A stretch of DNA of 6,405 nt from Bacillota bacterium (GTDB taxonomy: Bacteria > Bacillota > UBA4882 > UBA8346): positions 657 to 7,061 of the forward strand of contig DNPP01000366.1 in the NCBI GenBank assembly GCA_003501365.1. Reading direction: 5' to 3'. Under the pieces are notes generated by a model. It had not been told where the DNA came from. It did not search any database and saw only the letters and a list, made by a program, of their open reading frames with translations. Shown here piece by piece: positions 1-5,202 of the stretch (position 1 is its first letter; each line of letters begins with the position of its first letter). A program made the position numbers and the translations under genes.

Positions 1-143
1 TTTGCGGGTATCCCAAGGGAACCGACATTTCGAAAGCGGATCTGGCGGCAGCGAGTGAGAAATATCTTAAAAAATACGGGTTGACTTCCGGTGAGATTAA
101 AGCGCTTAAAAAAAGGCTTGCCGCGGATTCCGTTTATAAATGA
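1..143 (+). CDS. C-terminal end of a small hypothetical protein, paralogue of the next gene
   Basis: The reading frame enters from the left edge and stops at TGA 141-143, leaving 46 visible residues, so start and full length are unknown. The visible part is charged and predicted helical: a DISKADLAAASEKYLKKYGL stretch followed by a second helix rich in Lys and Leu. It aligns without gaps to the C-terminal half of the protein at 196-387. Shared features are an Asp followed by a short loop, Leu-Ala-x-Ala-x-Glu-Lys-Tyr-Leu, Gly-Leu/Met-Thr, and a closing helix with Ile-Lys-x-Leu-Lys. No catalytic motif, signal peptide or membrane segment is visible. I do not recognise the family. The two genes probably arose by tandem duplication and share a transcript ending at the terminator near 490. 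Confidence 0.7.
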   Translation, partial: CGYPKGTDISKADLAAASEKYLKKYGLTSGEIKALKKRLAADSVYK

Positions 144-159
144 GATTGTTGAGGATTAT

Positions 160-195
160 ATGCAAAGTTATATTAATTATTATGGGGTTCAATAA
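160..195 (+). CDS. Possible tiny ORF (11 aa) between the two paralogues
   Basis: An ATG at 160 with GAGG at 151-154 (5-base spacer) opens an 11-codon frame rich in Tyr and Asn. It ends at TAA 193-195, immediately before the GTG of the next gene. It could be a coupling leader that delivers ribosomes to the weakly signalled GTG start, or it could be chance. There is no homology evidence. Confidence 0.2.
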   Translation: MQSYINYYGVQ

Positions 196-387
196 GTGAC
201 CGACAAGTACGCGGTGATTTCTGAGGATGTACTGGCGATGCTCAAGTTTATTACTGGAACTAATGATTTGGATAAGGTTAGTCTCGCGGAAGCCGCGGAG
301 AAATATCTCCTTGCAGGCGGCATGACAGCGGAGCAGATTAAAACATTAAAAACCAATCTGTCTACGAAATATGAAACTGCAGAGTAA
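196..387 (+). CDS. Small hypothetical protein (63 aa), tandem paralogue of the preceding gene
   Basis: The gene starts with GTG at 196, directly after an in-frame TAA at 193-195, so no longer start is possible in this frame. A GGGG-containing stretch at 184-187 could act as a weak ribosome binding site about 8 bases upstream. The 63-residue product is acidic and helical. Residues about 25-58 (from NDLDKVSLAEAAEKYL to the IKTLKTNL helix) match the end of the upstream protein, so the pair are duplicates. There is no signal peptide, membrane segment or cysteine. The stop at 385-387 is followed 75 bases later by a strong intrinsic terminator, so this is the last gene of its transcription unit. 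Small helix-loop-helix proteins like this occur in phage and accessory clusters, but nothing here proves such an origin. Function unknown. Confidence 0.75.
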   Translation: MTDKYAVISEDVLAMLKFITGTNDLDKVSLAEAAEKYLLAGGMTAEQIKTLKTNLSTKYETAE

Positions 388-461
388 AGAGAACTGAGAG
401 ATAAGTAAGGGTTTGGTTTGATAAGAGCTATTTTATTTTAAGAGAATAAATTTATATGTAG

Positions 462-496
462 ACCGGATTTCTGCGAAGAGATCCGGTTTTCATTTT
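462..496 (+). terminator. Rho-independent terminator after the tandem small genes
   Basis: An 11-bp stem (462-472 pairing with 477-487, one G-T wobble) is capped by a GCGA tetraloop of the GNRA type. It is followed by a T-rich tract (TTTT, then CATTTT). It lies 75 bases past the stop of the second paralogue and is in the right orientation to end that transcript. Confidence 0.85.
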
Positions 497-515
497 GGGT
501 TAGTGGACCAAAATG

Positions 516-546
516 AATGATGGTTTTGAGAGGATCCACGGATTTC
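516..546 (+). repeat. Direct repeat motif A, copy 1
   Basis: This copy shares AATG, GGTTTTGAG and CCACGGATTTC with 811-839, differing by a few substitutions and a 2-base length change. The conserved order of these blocks shows common origin. It lies just after the terminator and has no coding context. Confidence 0.7.
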
Positions 547-577
547 GGCGGTTGGTCATTCAGGCTAAAGTCAACGG

Positions 578-597
578 GTGCGTGTTCAAGAACACGA
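578..597. repeat. Palindromic repeat motif B, copy 1
   Basis: A 20-bp sequence identical to 743-762. It contains the inverted repeat CGTGTTC-AA-GAACACG (581-596, 7-bp arms). Both copies are followed within a few bases by an AACCC block. It could be a protein-binding site or an RNA hairpin; the 2-base loop favours a DNA site or cruciform. Confidence 0.75.
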
Positions 598-705
598 CAA
601 ACCCATAGCTTCGGAAACCCATGCCGGTTAAAATCGGCAGAATAACGAAATTGGGTGATGAATGGGATATGCCGATTGATTTGAAACAAAGATATATCGG
701 GTGTA

Positions 706-723
706 TACCGGTTTTAACCGGTA
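706..723. repeat. Perfect short palindrome
   Basis: TACCGGTT-TT-AACCGGTA has 8-bp arms around a 2-base centre. It sits between the two motif B copies. A related, weaker hairpin (GCCGGT-TAAA-ATCGGC) lies near 622-637. Confidence 0.6.
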
Positions 724-742
724 AGGAATTATCCAGCAATGC

Positions 743-762
743 GTGCGTGTTCAAGAACACGA
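743..762. repeat. Palindromic repeat motif B, copy 2
   Basis: Identical 20-bp copy of 578-597, with the palindrome at 746-761. It is preceded 20 bases upstream by another palindrome (706-723). Confidence 0.75.
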
Positions 763-810
763 TTTAACCCGTGGATTGAGAGCAAAGGGATAACCAGGAA
801 GTTAAAAATA

Positions 811-839
811 AATGGCGGTTTTGAGGGCCCACGGATTTC
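811..839 (+). repeat. Direct repeat motif A, copy 2
   Basis: Second copy of the motif at 516-546, same orientation. Here it follows motif B, whereas copy 1 precedes motif B, so the two motifs are arranged A-B-B-A rather than as a simple tandem duplication. Confidence 0.7.
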
Positions 840-950
840 ACCGGCTGAGTTACTTTCTGAGCGGTCAGGAACTAAAGAGCCGCCGAAACCTACGGCTTCC
901 GGCCCTCCCTTTATTCGTCCCGGTTTCTAGAGGGTCTTCGCCATCCTGGC

Positions 951-1015
951 GCCTTTCGACTGGCAATTATATGATGCTTCCGATGGCGACTGCTTTTTTC
1001 ATCCGCGAAAAGACG
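951..1015 (+). repeat. Left copy of a diverged inverted repeat flanking the toxin-antitoxin island
   Basis: Positions 951-966 are identical, in reverse complement, to 2897-2912 (16 bases). Similarity continues through TTA-TGA-G-TTCC-ATGGC, TTTTCATCC (996-1004) and an AAAGACG-like block, matching the - strand of 2824-2896. The other copy carries an extra hairpin of about 25-30 bases between the ATGGC and TTTTCATCC blocks. Confidence 0.6.
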
Positions 1016-1346
1016 CATCGCTTTTCGGCGTCCTTGCCTCAAATGTCGGAGTTGGTTTTTGGGGCCAAAATGCTTAAGCATATTCAGACGGGAAATGCGT
1101 TTATCAATTTGTTTGAGTACTTTTTCAATAAATGGAGTTTACGCAATTTGCAGGAAGAAAGATGGAAATGTCGAAGATTTCATAAAAATTGGGAAAATTG
1201 GTAGGATAATGACTTCCTATTTGACTTTATCAATGATTCCTTAGGGGGATTTGTTCGAAAATGATTTAAGAAGCTTTGGGAAAAAATTTACCCGATTTTT
1301 TTAAGAGGAAAGTTGTAATTATCGATTGATCGGGATGTTTGGGTAA

Positions 1347-1667
1347 CTATGTCACGATTGTGAAGAAAAGCTTTCAAAGTATGAAAAAAAATTTAGTGAA
1401 GAAATTTTTATTCCTTATCAATCAGGAAAGAAAGAATTTCTTTATGATGAATGGCTTATAAAATTTGTGATTTCGATAAGTTGGCGAGTTTTTGTCTTTC
1501 AACAAAAGAATGATCCGGATTTAACAGTATATTTCGTTAAGGAAACCAACAAAGCAATGGAAATATGGAGAAAATACCTTCTTGGAGAGAGTAGAAATAA
1601 AGGTAAATATAAACATCACATATTCTTTTTTGATTTTTTAGATTTAGATAATTGTAAGGGTATATGA
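1347..1667 (+). pseudogene. Broken gene, upstream fragment: CxxC-containing protein resembling HNH/zinc-finger-type proteins
   Basis: The frame is open from 1347 to TGA 1665-1667, about 106 codons, but has no plausible start or ribosome binding site at its beginning. The first residues read LCHDCEEKLSKYEKKF, followed by a Tyr/Asp-rich block and a helix ending in SISWRVFVF. A CxxC knuckle followed by Lys-x-Ser-x-Tyr-Glu, then a W-R-V core, is the layout I associate with the middle of HNH-type zinc-binding proteins in Firmicutes. The second metal or nuclease half expected upstream is missing. Just upstream, a different frame reads LGN (1339-1347), which would fit the residues before LCHDC, so a frameshift near 1347 is likely. 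The next frame (1664-1909) probably encodes the same protein's C-terminus. Family assignment is tentative; the broken state is more certain. Confidence 0.45.
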
Positions 1668-1909
1668 AAGGCTGGGTTAAAACAAAAGTAGGTAAAAGAG
1701 GTAAGCTTAGTATTCCTCAAGGGTGTGGTGTACCGATTATTGGTGGTTTTATATTTGAACGCGTGGAATTAGCTAATGAAGCGATGAATGAGGTGTCACA
1801 AAAACAAAAAGATAAGATTACAAAAACTGCTAAACAAAATCCACAAAGAGTATTGGGGTCAAAAACTTTGGAAGCGATAATAGCTGACCGAATAACGAGT
1901 AACAAATAG
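1664..1909 (+). pseudogene. Broken gene, downstream fragment (81 aa), probable C-terminus of the same protein
   Basis: ATG 1664 overlaps the TGA of the upstream fragment as ATGA and shifts frame. The product is basic: GWVKTKVGKRGKLSIPQ near the start, a helical middle containing SQKQKDKITKTAKQNP, and RVLGSKTLEAIIADR at the end. The upstream fragment looks like a central domain lacking its end, and this looks like an end lacking its beginning. I therefore infer one ancestral gene with a deletion or frameshift near 1660. The AAGGG at 1656-1660 is too close to the ATG to be a good ribosome binding site. The alternative is a real small gene translationally coupled to the upstream fragment. Base composition is AT-rich, like the toxin-antitoxin pair downstream and unlike the - strand operon further right. 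Confidence 0.4.
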
Positions 1910-2280
1910 CTGTAGGGGACGAAACGTCATATAGCACATTGATGCCGCGTAGAAACTACGTGCCGAAACACGCGGCTGTATTTTACTAATCTTAAATATA
2001 CTGAGCCATGTGGTTTTAACCCAAGGCGAGGAGAACGACTTGAATTTTGGATGGTTAAATCGAAGAAGCCAACAAGAAATGACCAGACTTTAAGAGATTC
2101 CAAGACCGAAGGTCGTAGAACAATGGTGGATAAAACCTTTGTACAATACAGTCTAGAATTCGTTGAGGCGGAAGTGAGACCTATTGAAGAGCCTGTGTGC
2201 GCTCGCGTTGGGACAATGGGCAATACCGCACGCCGGGATTCTATACGGGGTACGACTAAAAACTTTATTGTATAAAAATT
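1910..2280. other. Unassigned structured region between the broken gene and the toxin-antitoxin pair
   Basis: One + strand frame is free of stops from 1943 to TAA 2273-2275. Its first ATG is at 2051 (74 codons), without a ribosome binding site. The opposite strand is also open over 1927-2223, so openness alone proves little. The predicted + product is basic, low in hydrophobic residues and unlike a folded domain. Near the left edge, alternative hairpins compete: GCCGCGT 1944-1950 with ACGCGGC 1970-1976, CGTAG/CTACG around AAA, and CGTG/CACG around CCGAAA. A structured RNA or the degraded end of a mobile element is possible. The basic tail and hairpins faintly recall the 3' end of IS1341/IS605-type tnpB elements, but I see no TnpB catalytic motif. 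Confidence 0.35.
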
Positions 2281-2291
2281 AGGGCCAATCG

Positions 2292-2322
2292 TTATATAAT
2301 ATAAGTATAATTTGTTGGAGGG
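2292..2322 (+). promoter_or_regulatory. AT-rich promoter-like stretch and ribosome binding site of the toxin-antitoxin operon
   Basis: Two TATAAT hexamers occur at 2295-2300 and 2306-2311. No good -35 box sits at 16-18 bases from either; TTGTAT at 2268-2273 is the nearest candidate. GGAGGG at 2317-2322 lies 8 bases before the antitoxin ATG and is a strong ribosome binding site. Confidence 0.5.
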
Positions 2323-2330
2323 TAAAAATA

Positions 2331-2555
2331 ATGTCTAGCTTAAGAGAAAAAGCTCACGAAATAGTTGATAGAATTTCAGAAAGAAAGCTGGCTGAGATAA
2401 TAGATTTCTTGGAATATTTAAAAATTAAGGAAGAGGTTGAAGCAACGAATGAAATTTTGAACGATAAAAAAATGGTTGAGTCCATTCAGAAAGGATTAAT
2501 TCAATCTAAAAATAATGAACTAGTTGATTTGGAGAACATAAGAGAAGATGTATAA
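2331..2555 (+). CDS. Type II antitoxin, partner of the RelE/ParE-family toxin
   Basis: This encodes a 74-residue acidic protein starting at ATG 2331, with GGAGGG 8 bases upstream. Residues about 1-35 form helices (LREKAHEIVDRISERKLAEIIDFLEYLK), a pattern common in clostridial antitoxins. Residues 36-74 form a charged tail ending in Asn-Asn-Glu-Leu-Val-Asp-Leu-Glu-Asn-Ile-Arg-Glu-Asp-Val. In this family the N-terminal part dimerises and usually binds the operon's own promoter, while the acidic tail wraps the toxin and blocks it. The toxin gene starts inside the last codons (8-base overlap), giving translational coupling and more antitoxin than toxin. Autoregulation is expected from the family but no clear operator is visible. 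The gene lies in an AT-rich block bracketed by inverted repeats, consistent with horizontal transfer. Confidence 0.88.
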   Translation: MSSLREKAHEIVDRISERKLAEIIDFLEYLKIKEEVEATNEILNDKKMVESIQKGLIQSKNNELVDLENIREDV

Positions 2556-2808
2556 GATTTTATTAACCAAAGATGCTGTGAAATATTATCAGAAATGTGA
2601 TATTAATACGAAGCGGAAACTGGATAAATGTTTTGAGGCTTTGAAAGATGACCCGTATAACGATTCAAGTATAAAAAGATTACATGGTGAATTAGAGGGG
2701 CTATTCAGGTATAGAGCTGGCTCATTACGTATTGTTTATAAAATTGAAGAAGCGAAAATAACCGTAATAATAATCGCAATCAGTTCAAGAGGCGATATTT
2801 ATAAGTGA
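2548..2808 (+). CDS. RelE/ParE-family toxin of a type II toxin-antitoxin system
   Basis: This 86-residue protein has the usual length and layout of RelE/ParE-fold toxins. It begins YKILLTKDAVKYYQK, followed by a helical hairpin (KRKLDKCFEALKDDPYND). It then has the strand-turn segment LHGELEGLFRYRAGSLRIVYKI (residues about 45-67) and a final strand with SSRGDIYK. The G-L-x-R-x-R-x-G-x-x-R-I/V-x-Y core and the late Arg are family hallmarks. RelE-type members cleave mRNA on the ribosome and ParE-type members poison gyrase; the sequence alone does not decide between them. ATG 2548 overlaps the antitoxin stop by 8 bases. The overlap, gene order (antitoxin first) and acidic partner tail make an active pair likely. 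No frameshift or stop interrupts either gene. Confidence 0.9.
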   Translation: MYKILLTKDAVKYYQKCDINTKRKLDKCFEALKDDPYNDSSIKRLHGELEGLFRYRAGSLRIVYKIEEAKITVIIIAISSRGDIYK

Positions 2809-2823
2809 ATGAAAGTTTACGCG

Positions 2824-2912
2824 CCGTCTCTTATCAGGATGAAAACGCGGCTTGTTTACAAGCCGCGCGGTCCTGCCATGGGAATCCTTCACTAAGTTGC
2901 CAGTCGAAAGGC
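2824..2912 (-). repeat. Right copy of the diverged inverted repeat
   Basis: On the - strand this reads as a diverged copy of 951-1015. There is 16-base identity at 2897-2912, then scattered matches including CATGGC and TTTTCATCC (2837-2845 reversed), with an additional hairpin near 2846-2867 absent from the left copy. It begins 15 bases after the toxin stop. Confidence 0.6.
2841..2867 (-). terminator. Intrinsic terminator for the - strand operon
   Basis: A perfect 9-bp GC-rich stem (2846-2854 pairing with 2859-2867) has a 4-base loop. On the - strand it is followed by TTTTC, on the + strand by no T-run, so it is oriented to stop transcripts coming from the Dabb gene about 100 bases upstream. 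It may also slow + strand transcripts leaving the toxin gene. Confidence 0.7.
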
Positions 2913-2970
2913 CATGAGTCATTTCGATGCTTTTATCCAGCATAACCACCTAATTGGTTCACCAAGTTTC

Positions 2971-3261
2971 TTATTTCATCTCATAACAAAGCGAAGCCTG
3001 GGTATCCAGAACGCTGCCGATGTATCTGGCAACTTCCAAATGAGCCGGATGGGAAAGGTAGGCATTCATATTTTCCAAGGATTCAAACTTGGTAATTAAC
3101 AGCAGATCATAGGAAGAATCGCTGGGACGGATATTCGTTTCAACCTGGATGTCCAGTAACACTTCAATTTTTCCCTTCAGGCCGAGCAGAACTTCTTGGG
3201 CTTTTTTCACATTGCCTTGCTCCCGGTCTTTTAGCTTTAAAAGTACATTGTTGACGATCAT
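2971..3261 (-). CDS. Dabb-family (stress-responsive alpha/beta barrel) protein
   Basis: A 96-residue single-domain protein, the typical size for the Dabb family (ferredoxin-like dimeric alpha/beta barrel). Visible landmarks are an N-terminal strand (IVNNVLLKLKDRE), a central helix (VKKAQEVLLGLKGKI), a strand with Glu-Thr-Asn-Ile-Arg, then SYDLLLITKFESLENMNAYLSHPAHLEVARYI. The F-x-S/D-x-x-x-x-x-x-Y-x-x-H-P-x-H motif (residues about 60-76) is the family signature. Members are small cytoplasmic proteins of mostly unknown role, some acting as enzymes or stress proteins; no substrate can be assigned. GGAGGT lies 6 bases before the ATG, and the ATG overlaps the upstream gene's TGA as ATGA, so the two genes are translationally coupled. 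It is the last gene of the operon. Confidence 0.88.
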   Translation of the reverse strand: MIVNNVLLKLKDREQGNVKKAQEVLLGLKGKIEVLLDIQVETNIRPSDSSYDLLLITKFESLENMNAYLSHPAHLEVARYIGSVLDTQASLCYEMK

Positions 3262-4370
3262 GGTTTTACCTCCAGTAATGATAATGTTGTTTGGGCAGCC
3301 TCCTGCCCGTTAATAAGCAAAACAATCCGGTGCTTACCTGGGTAGTGCCGCCTGGTGGTTAGATTGGCAAAGCTATGAGTGTGGGTTCCAGATAAGTGTG
3401 CATTTTCTGACAGGGTTTTATCCAAAAGCAAAAACAATTTGCGGGATGGTTTCCCGTTGGCTTTCATAAAGTCGATGCCGTATTCCAAGCGGATTTTGAC
3501 TTTTGTTTTTCGATCAATGTCCAGCGCATAATGGAGCCGGCATTCTTCTCCAATGTGAATCTGATCCGGTTGGACTGTCAGAACGGCGTTCTTCCATATA
3601 GGTTTTTCTTTAGAATCATTTGAATAGCCGAACAAAACCAAAGCTTCAGGATGGGCTTTCCGGATCAGGGTACGGCATCCCTGGCGTAAAATCCAGTCGG
3701 TGTGGGGACTGCTACCCGTCCATTGCCGGGCTGTTTTTAAAACCAGCTCCGGATGGTCTTTGGCAATATCATTCAGATTATTGGCCACACTTTTCCGGAC
3801 ATAAAGAGCAGGATCGGCTTTCAGATTTTCCAATATTTTTAAAACCGGCGTTGGATCTTTTTTAAAAATGGGAAGGTCCATGCTCCAGGGAAGCCGGGGG
3901 CGACAGCCCTCGCTGGATAAACGCCTTACGTGTTCATTGGGATGTACCGACCATTGAAGCATATATTTCATGGTGCGTTCAGGGTCTCTAAGTATAAATG
4001 GCCGGATGGCGAATTCTGAGGATGAATGCTGGGTGAAACGCTCCAAAGCCTCCATCGAAAGTTCCCAATGTTTTTCGTTTTGTCCGTAAGCTGAGACAAA
4101 GTCGGGAAAAAATAAATACGGAAACCCGTTGCAGTCCGCATCAATGGAATACAGTACCGCTAAAGCATCTTCATAGGTCTTTGGCAAGCACTCTCCTAAT
4201 ACCTTTGCAATCCGGTTCATGCGGGCTCGTACCGGTAATTCCTCCCATGGAGGCATCTGCACGGCTGAAATAAACTGTTCGCAGGGAAAGTCCTTATATG
4301 CAGTGCTTAGCTTATAGCCAAAGTCCTGCAAAAATTGTAAAGTATAAATATCCTTTAAAGCATCAGCCAT
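3258..4370 (-). CDS. alkC: AlkC-type DNA alkylation repair protein with C-terminal Ig-like domain
   Basis: A HEAT-repeat DNA glycosylase of the AlkC/AlkD superfamily. Members excise alkylated bases such as 3-methyladenine and 3-methylcytosine without flipping the base into a pocket. Residues about 5-250 are helical repeats with the strongly conserved HPNEHVRRLSSEG and RPRLPWS segments (about 143-163), then LYVRKSVANNLNDIAKDHPE and a Trp-Ile-Leu-Arg-Gln-Gly-Cys-Arg-Thr-Leu helix. Residues about 260-370 are beta-rich and match the Ig-like tail found in a subgroup of AlkC proteins. I chose ATG 4370 (370 aa) because CGGAG lies 7 bases upstream. A TTG at 4388 would add six residues but lacks a ribosome binding site. 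The gene follows the dehydrogenase by 20 bases and overlaps the Dabb gene by 4 bases. It appears intact, and its glycosylase activity is inferred from family. Confidence 0.88.
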   Translation of the reverse strand: MADALKDIYTLQFLQDFGYKLSTAYKDFPCEQFISAVQMPPWEELPVRARMNRIAKVLGECLPKTYEDALAVLYSIDADCNGFPYLFFPDFVSAYGQNEKHWELSMEALERFTQHSSSEFAIRPFILRDPERTMKYMLQWSVHPNEHVRRLSSEGCRPRLPWSMDLPIFKKDPTPVLKILENLKADPALYVRKSVANNLNDIAKDHPELVLKTARQWTGSSPHTDWILRQGCRTLIRKAHPEALVLFGYSNDSKEKPIWKNAVLTVQPDQIHIGEECRLHYALDIDRKTKVKIRLEYGIDFMKANGKPSRKLFLLLDKTLSENAHLSGTHTHSFANLTTRRHYPGKHRIVLLINGQEAAQTTLSLLEVKP

Positions 4371-4390
4371 AGGATTGCTCCGATCCAATT

Positions 4391-5188
4391 CTAGATGGTG
4401 CGGATGATTCCGCCGTCAATAATATGTTCACTGCCTGTGATATAAGAGGCCCTATCTGAAACAAGAAAAGCGACAAGCTCTGCAACTTCTGCCGGTTTGG
4501 CCGGACGTCCCAGGGGGATGCCGCCCAGCGCGTCCATTAATTCTTGGCGGGCGGTGGAATAATCACTGTTGGCGTTTTCAGCCATCCTGGCAATCAAACG
4601 TTCTGCCGCCTTGGTTTCTGTAAATCCGGGAGCGACTGTATTAATCCGAATGCCTTCCGGGCCATACTGGGTGGCCAGATTTTTACTGTAATTGGTTAAG
4701 GCTGCTTTGGCCGCCGAGTAGGCCATGGTCATTTTTCCCGGAAGTCTGCGCTGAATGGATGTTATATGGATAATAACCCCCCGGTGCTGTTCCAGCATGG
4801 ATGGTAAAAATCCCCGATCCAGACGGGCCGAGGCGAAAAGGTTTCGGTTGAAAGTGGTCAGCCAGTCTTCGTCCTTTAGCGCTAATGCCCCGGCCGTTGA
4901 GGTTGATGATCCGCCTACATTATTGATCAAAATATCCAATCCCCCAAATTTCGCCAAGGTTTCCCGAATGATCTTTTCAGTGCCTTCGGGTGTTTCAACA
5001 TCGGCTTGAATAAAGCCTACGGTATCCGGTAGCTCCTCGGAAACTGTCCGGGCGGTGGTCATGATGGCAGCTCCCGCTTTTAAAAGACGATTGACTATAG
5101 CCTGGCCAATTCCTTTGGTGCCACCGGTGACCAGGACCCGTTTACCTTCGAGTTCCTTGCTCAAATCAAATTGGAATTGATTTTCCAA
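4391..5188 (-). CDS. Short-chain dehydrogenase/reductase (classical SDR)
   Basis: A Rossmann-fold NAD(P)-dependent oxidoreductase of classical length (265 aa from the chosen start). It shows the cofactor motif TGGTKGIG (residues about 21-28), an acidic residue in IQADVE (about 63), NNVGG (89-93), Ser144 in HITS, and the catalytic YSAAK (Tyr157, Lys161). It also has the PGFTET loop and a C-terminal IDGGI. The Thr-Ala-Arg after the second strand suggests NADP(H) preference. The substrate is not predictable. An ATG at 5203 is in frame, but the only strong ribosome binding site, GGAGG (5197-5201), overlaps that ATG itself. It sits 8 bases before a TTG at 5188, so I take TTG as the real start. This is the first intact gene of the - strand operon, directly after a decayed regulator. 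Confidence 0.9.
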   Translation of the reverse strand: MENQFQFDLSKELEGKRVLVTGGTKGIGQAIVNRLLKAGAAIMTTARTVSEELPDTVGFIQADVETPEGTEKIIRETLAKFGGLDILINNVGGSSTSTAGALALKDEDWLTTFNRNLFASARLDRGFLPSMLEQHRGVIIHITSIQRRLPGKMTMAYSAAKAALTNYSKNLATQYGPEGIRINTVAPGFTETKAAERLIARMAENANSDYSTARQELMDALGGIPLGRPAKPAEVAELVAFLVSDRASYITGSEHIIDGGIIRTI

Positions 5189-5202
5189 AATCGATACCTC
5201 CA

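Larger units (their letters stand above)
497..1346. other. Gene-free, repeat-rich intergenic region
   Basis: About 850 bases hold no frame that I accept as a gene. The open frames present lack ribosome binding sites, overlap on both strands and run across repeats. The left 350 bases contain two duplicated motifs (516-546/811-839 and 578-597/743-762) and a perfect palindrome at 706-723. The stretch 840-1030 is GC-richer and full of short hairpins, for example CGCCA/TGGCG near 940-952 and CGAAAAG/CTTTTCG at 1006-1012/1021-1027. From about 1040 onward the DNA becomes AT-rich with many stops. It may hold the lost N-terminal part of the broken gene that becomes recognisable at 1347. The GC-richer part resembles a genome-repeated intergenic element, because a diverged copy of 951-1015 occurs inverted at 2824-2912. 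Confidence 0.6.

Noticed and set aside
438..760. Overlapping - strand frames of 66-83 codons
   Set aside because: They run through the terminator and both repeat motifs, lack ribosome binding sites and show no recognisable protein pattern.
578..762. CRISPR-like array from the two identical 20-bp motifs
   Set aside because: There are only two copies, 165 bases apart, with no regular spacing, no third unit and no cas gene.
812..1204. A 130-codon + strand frame starting ATG 812
   Set aside because: It has no ribosome binding site, starts inside repeat motif A, crosses the inverted-repeat element at 951-1015 and shows no domain-like pattern. It looks like an accidental open frame in GC-richer repeat DNA.
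2914..3099. A 61-codon + strand frame
   Set aside because: It is the complement of the end of the Dabb gene, which has a clear family signature, overlap coupling and a strong ribosome binding site.
3620..5009. Short + strand frames at 3620-3865 and 4755-5009
   Set aside because: They are antisense to conserved parts of the AlkC and SDR genes and have no signals of their own.
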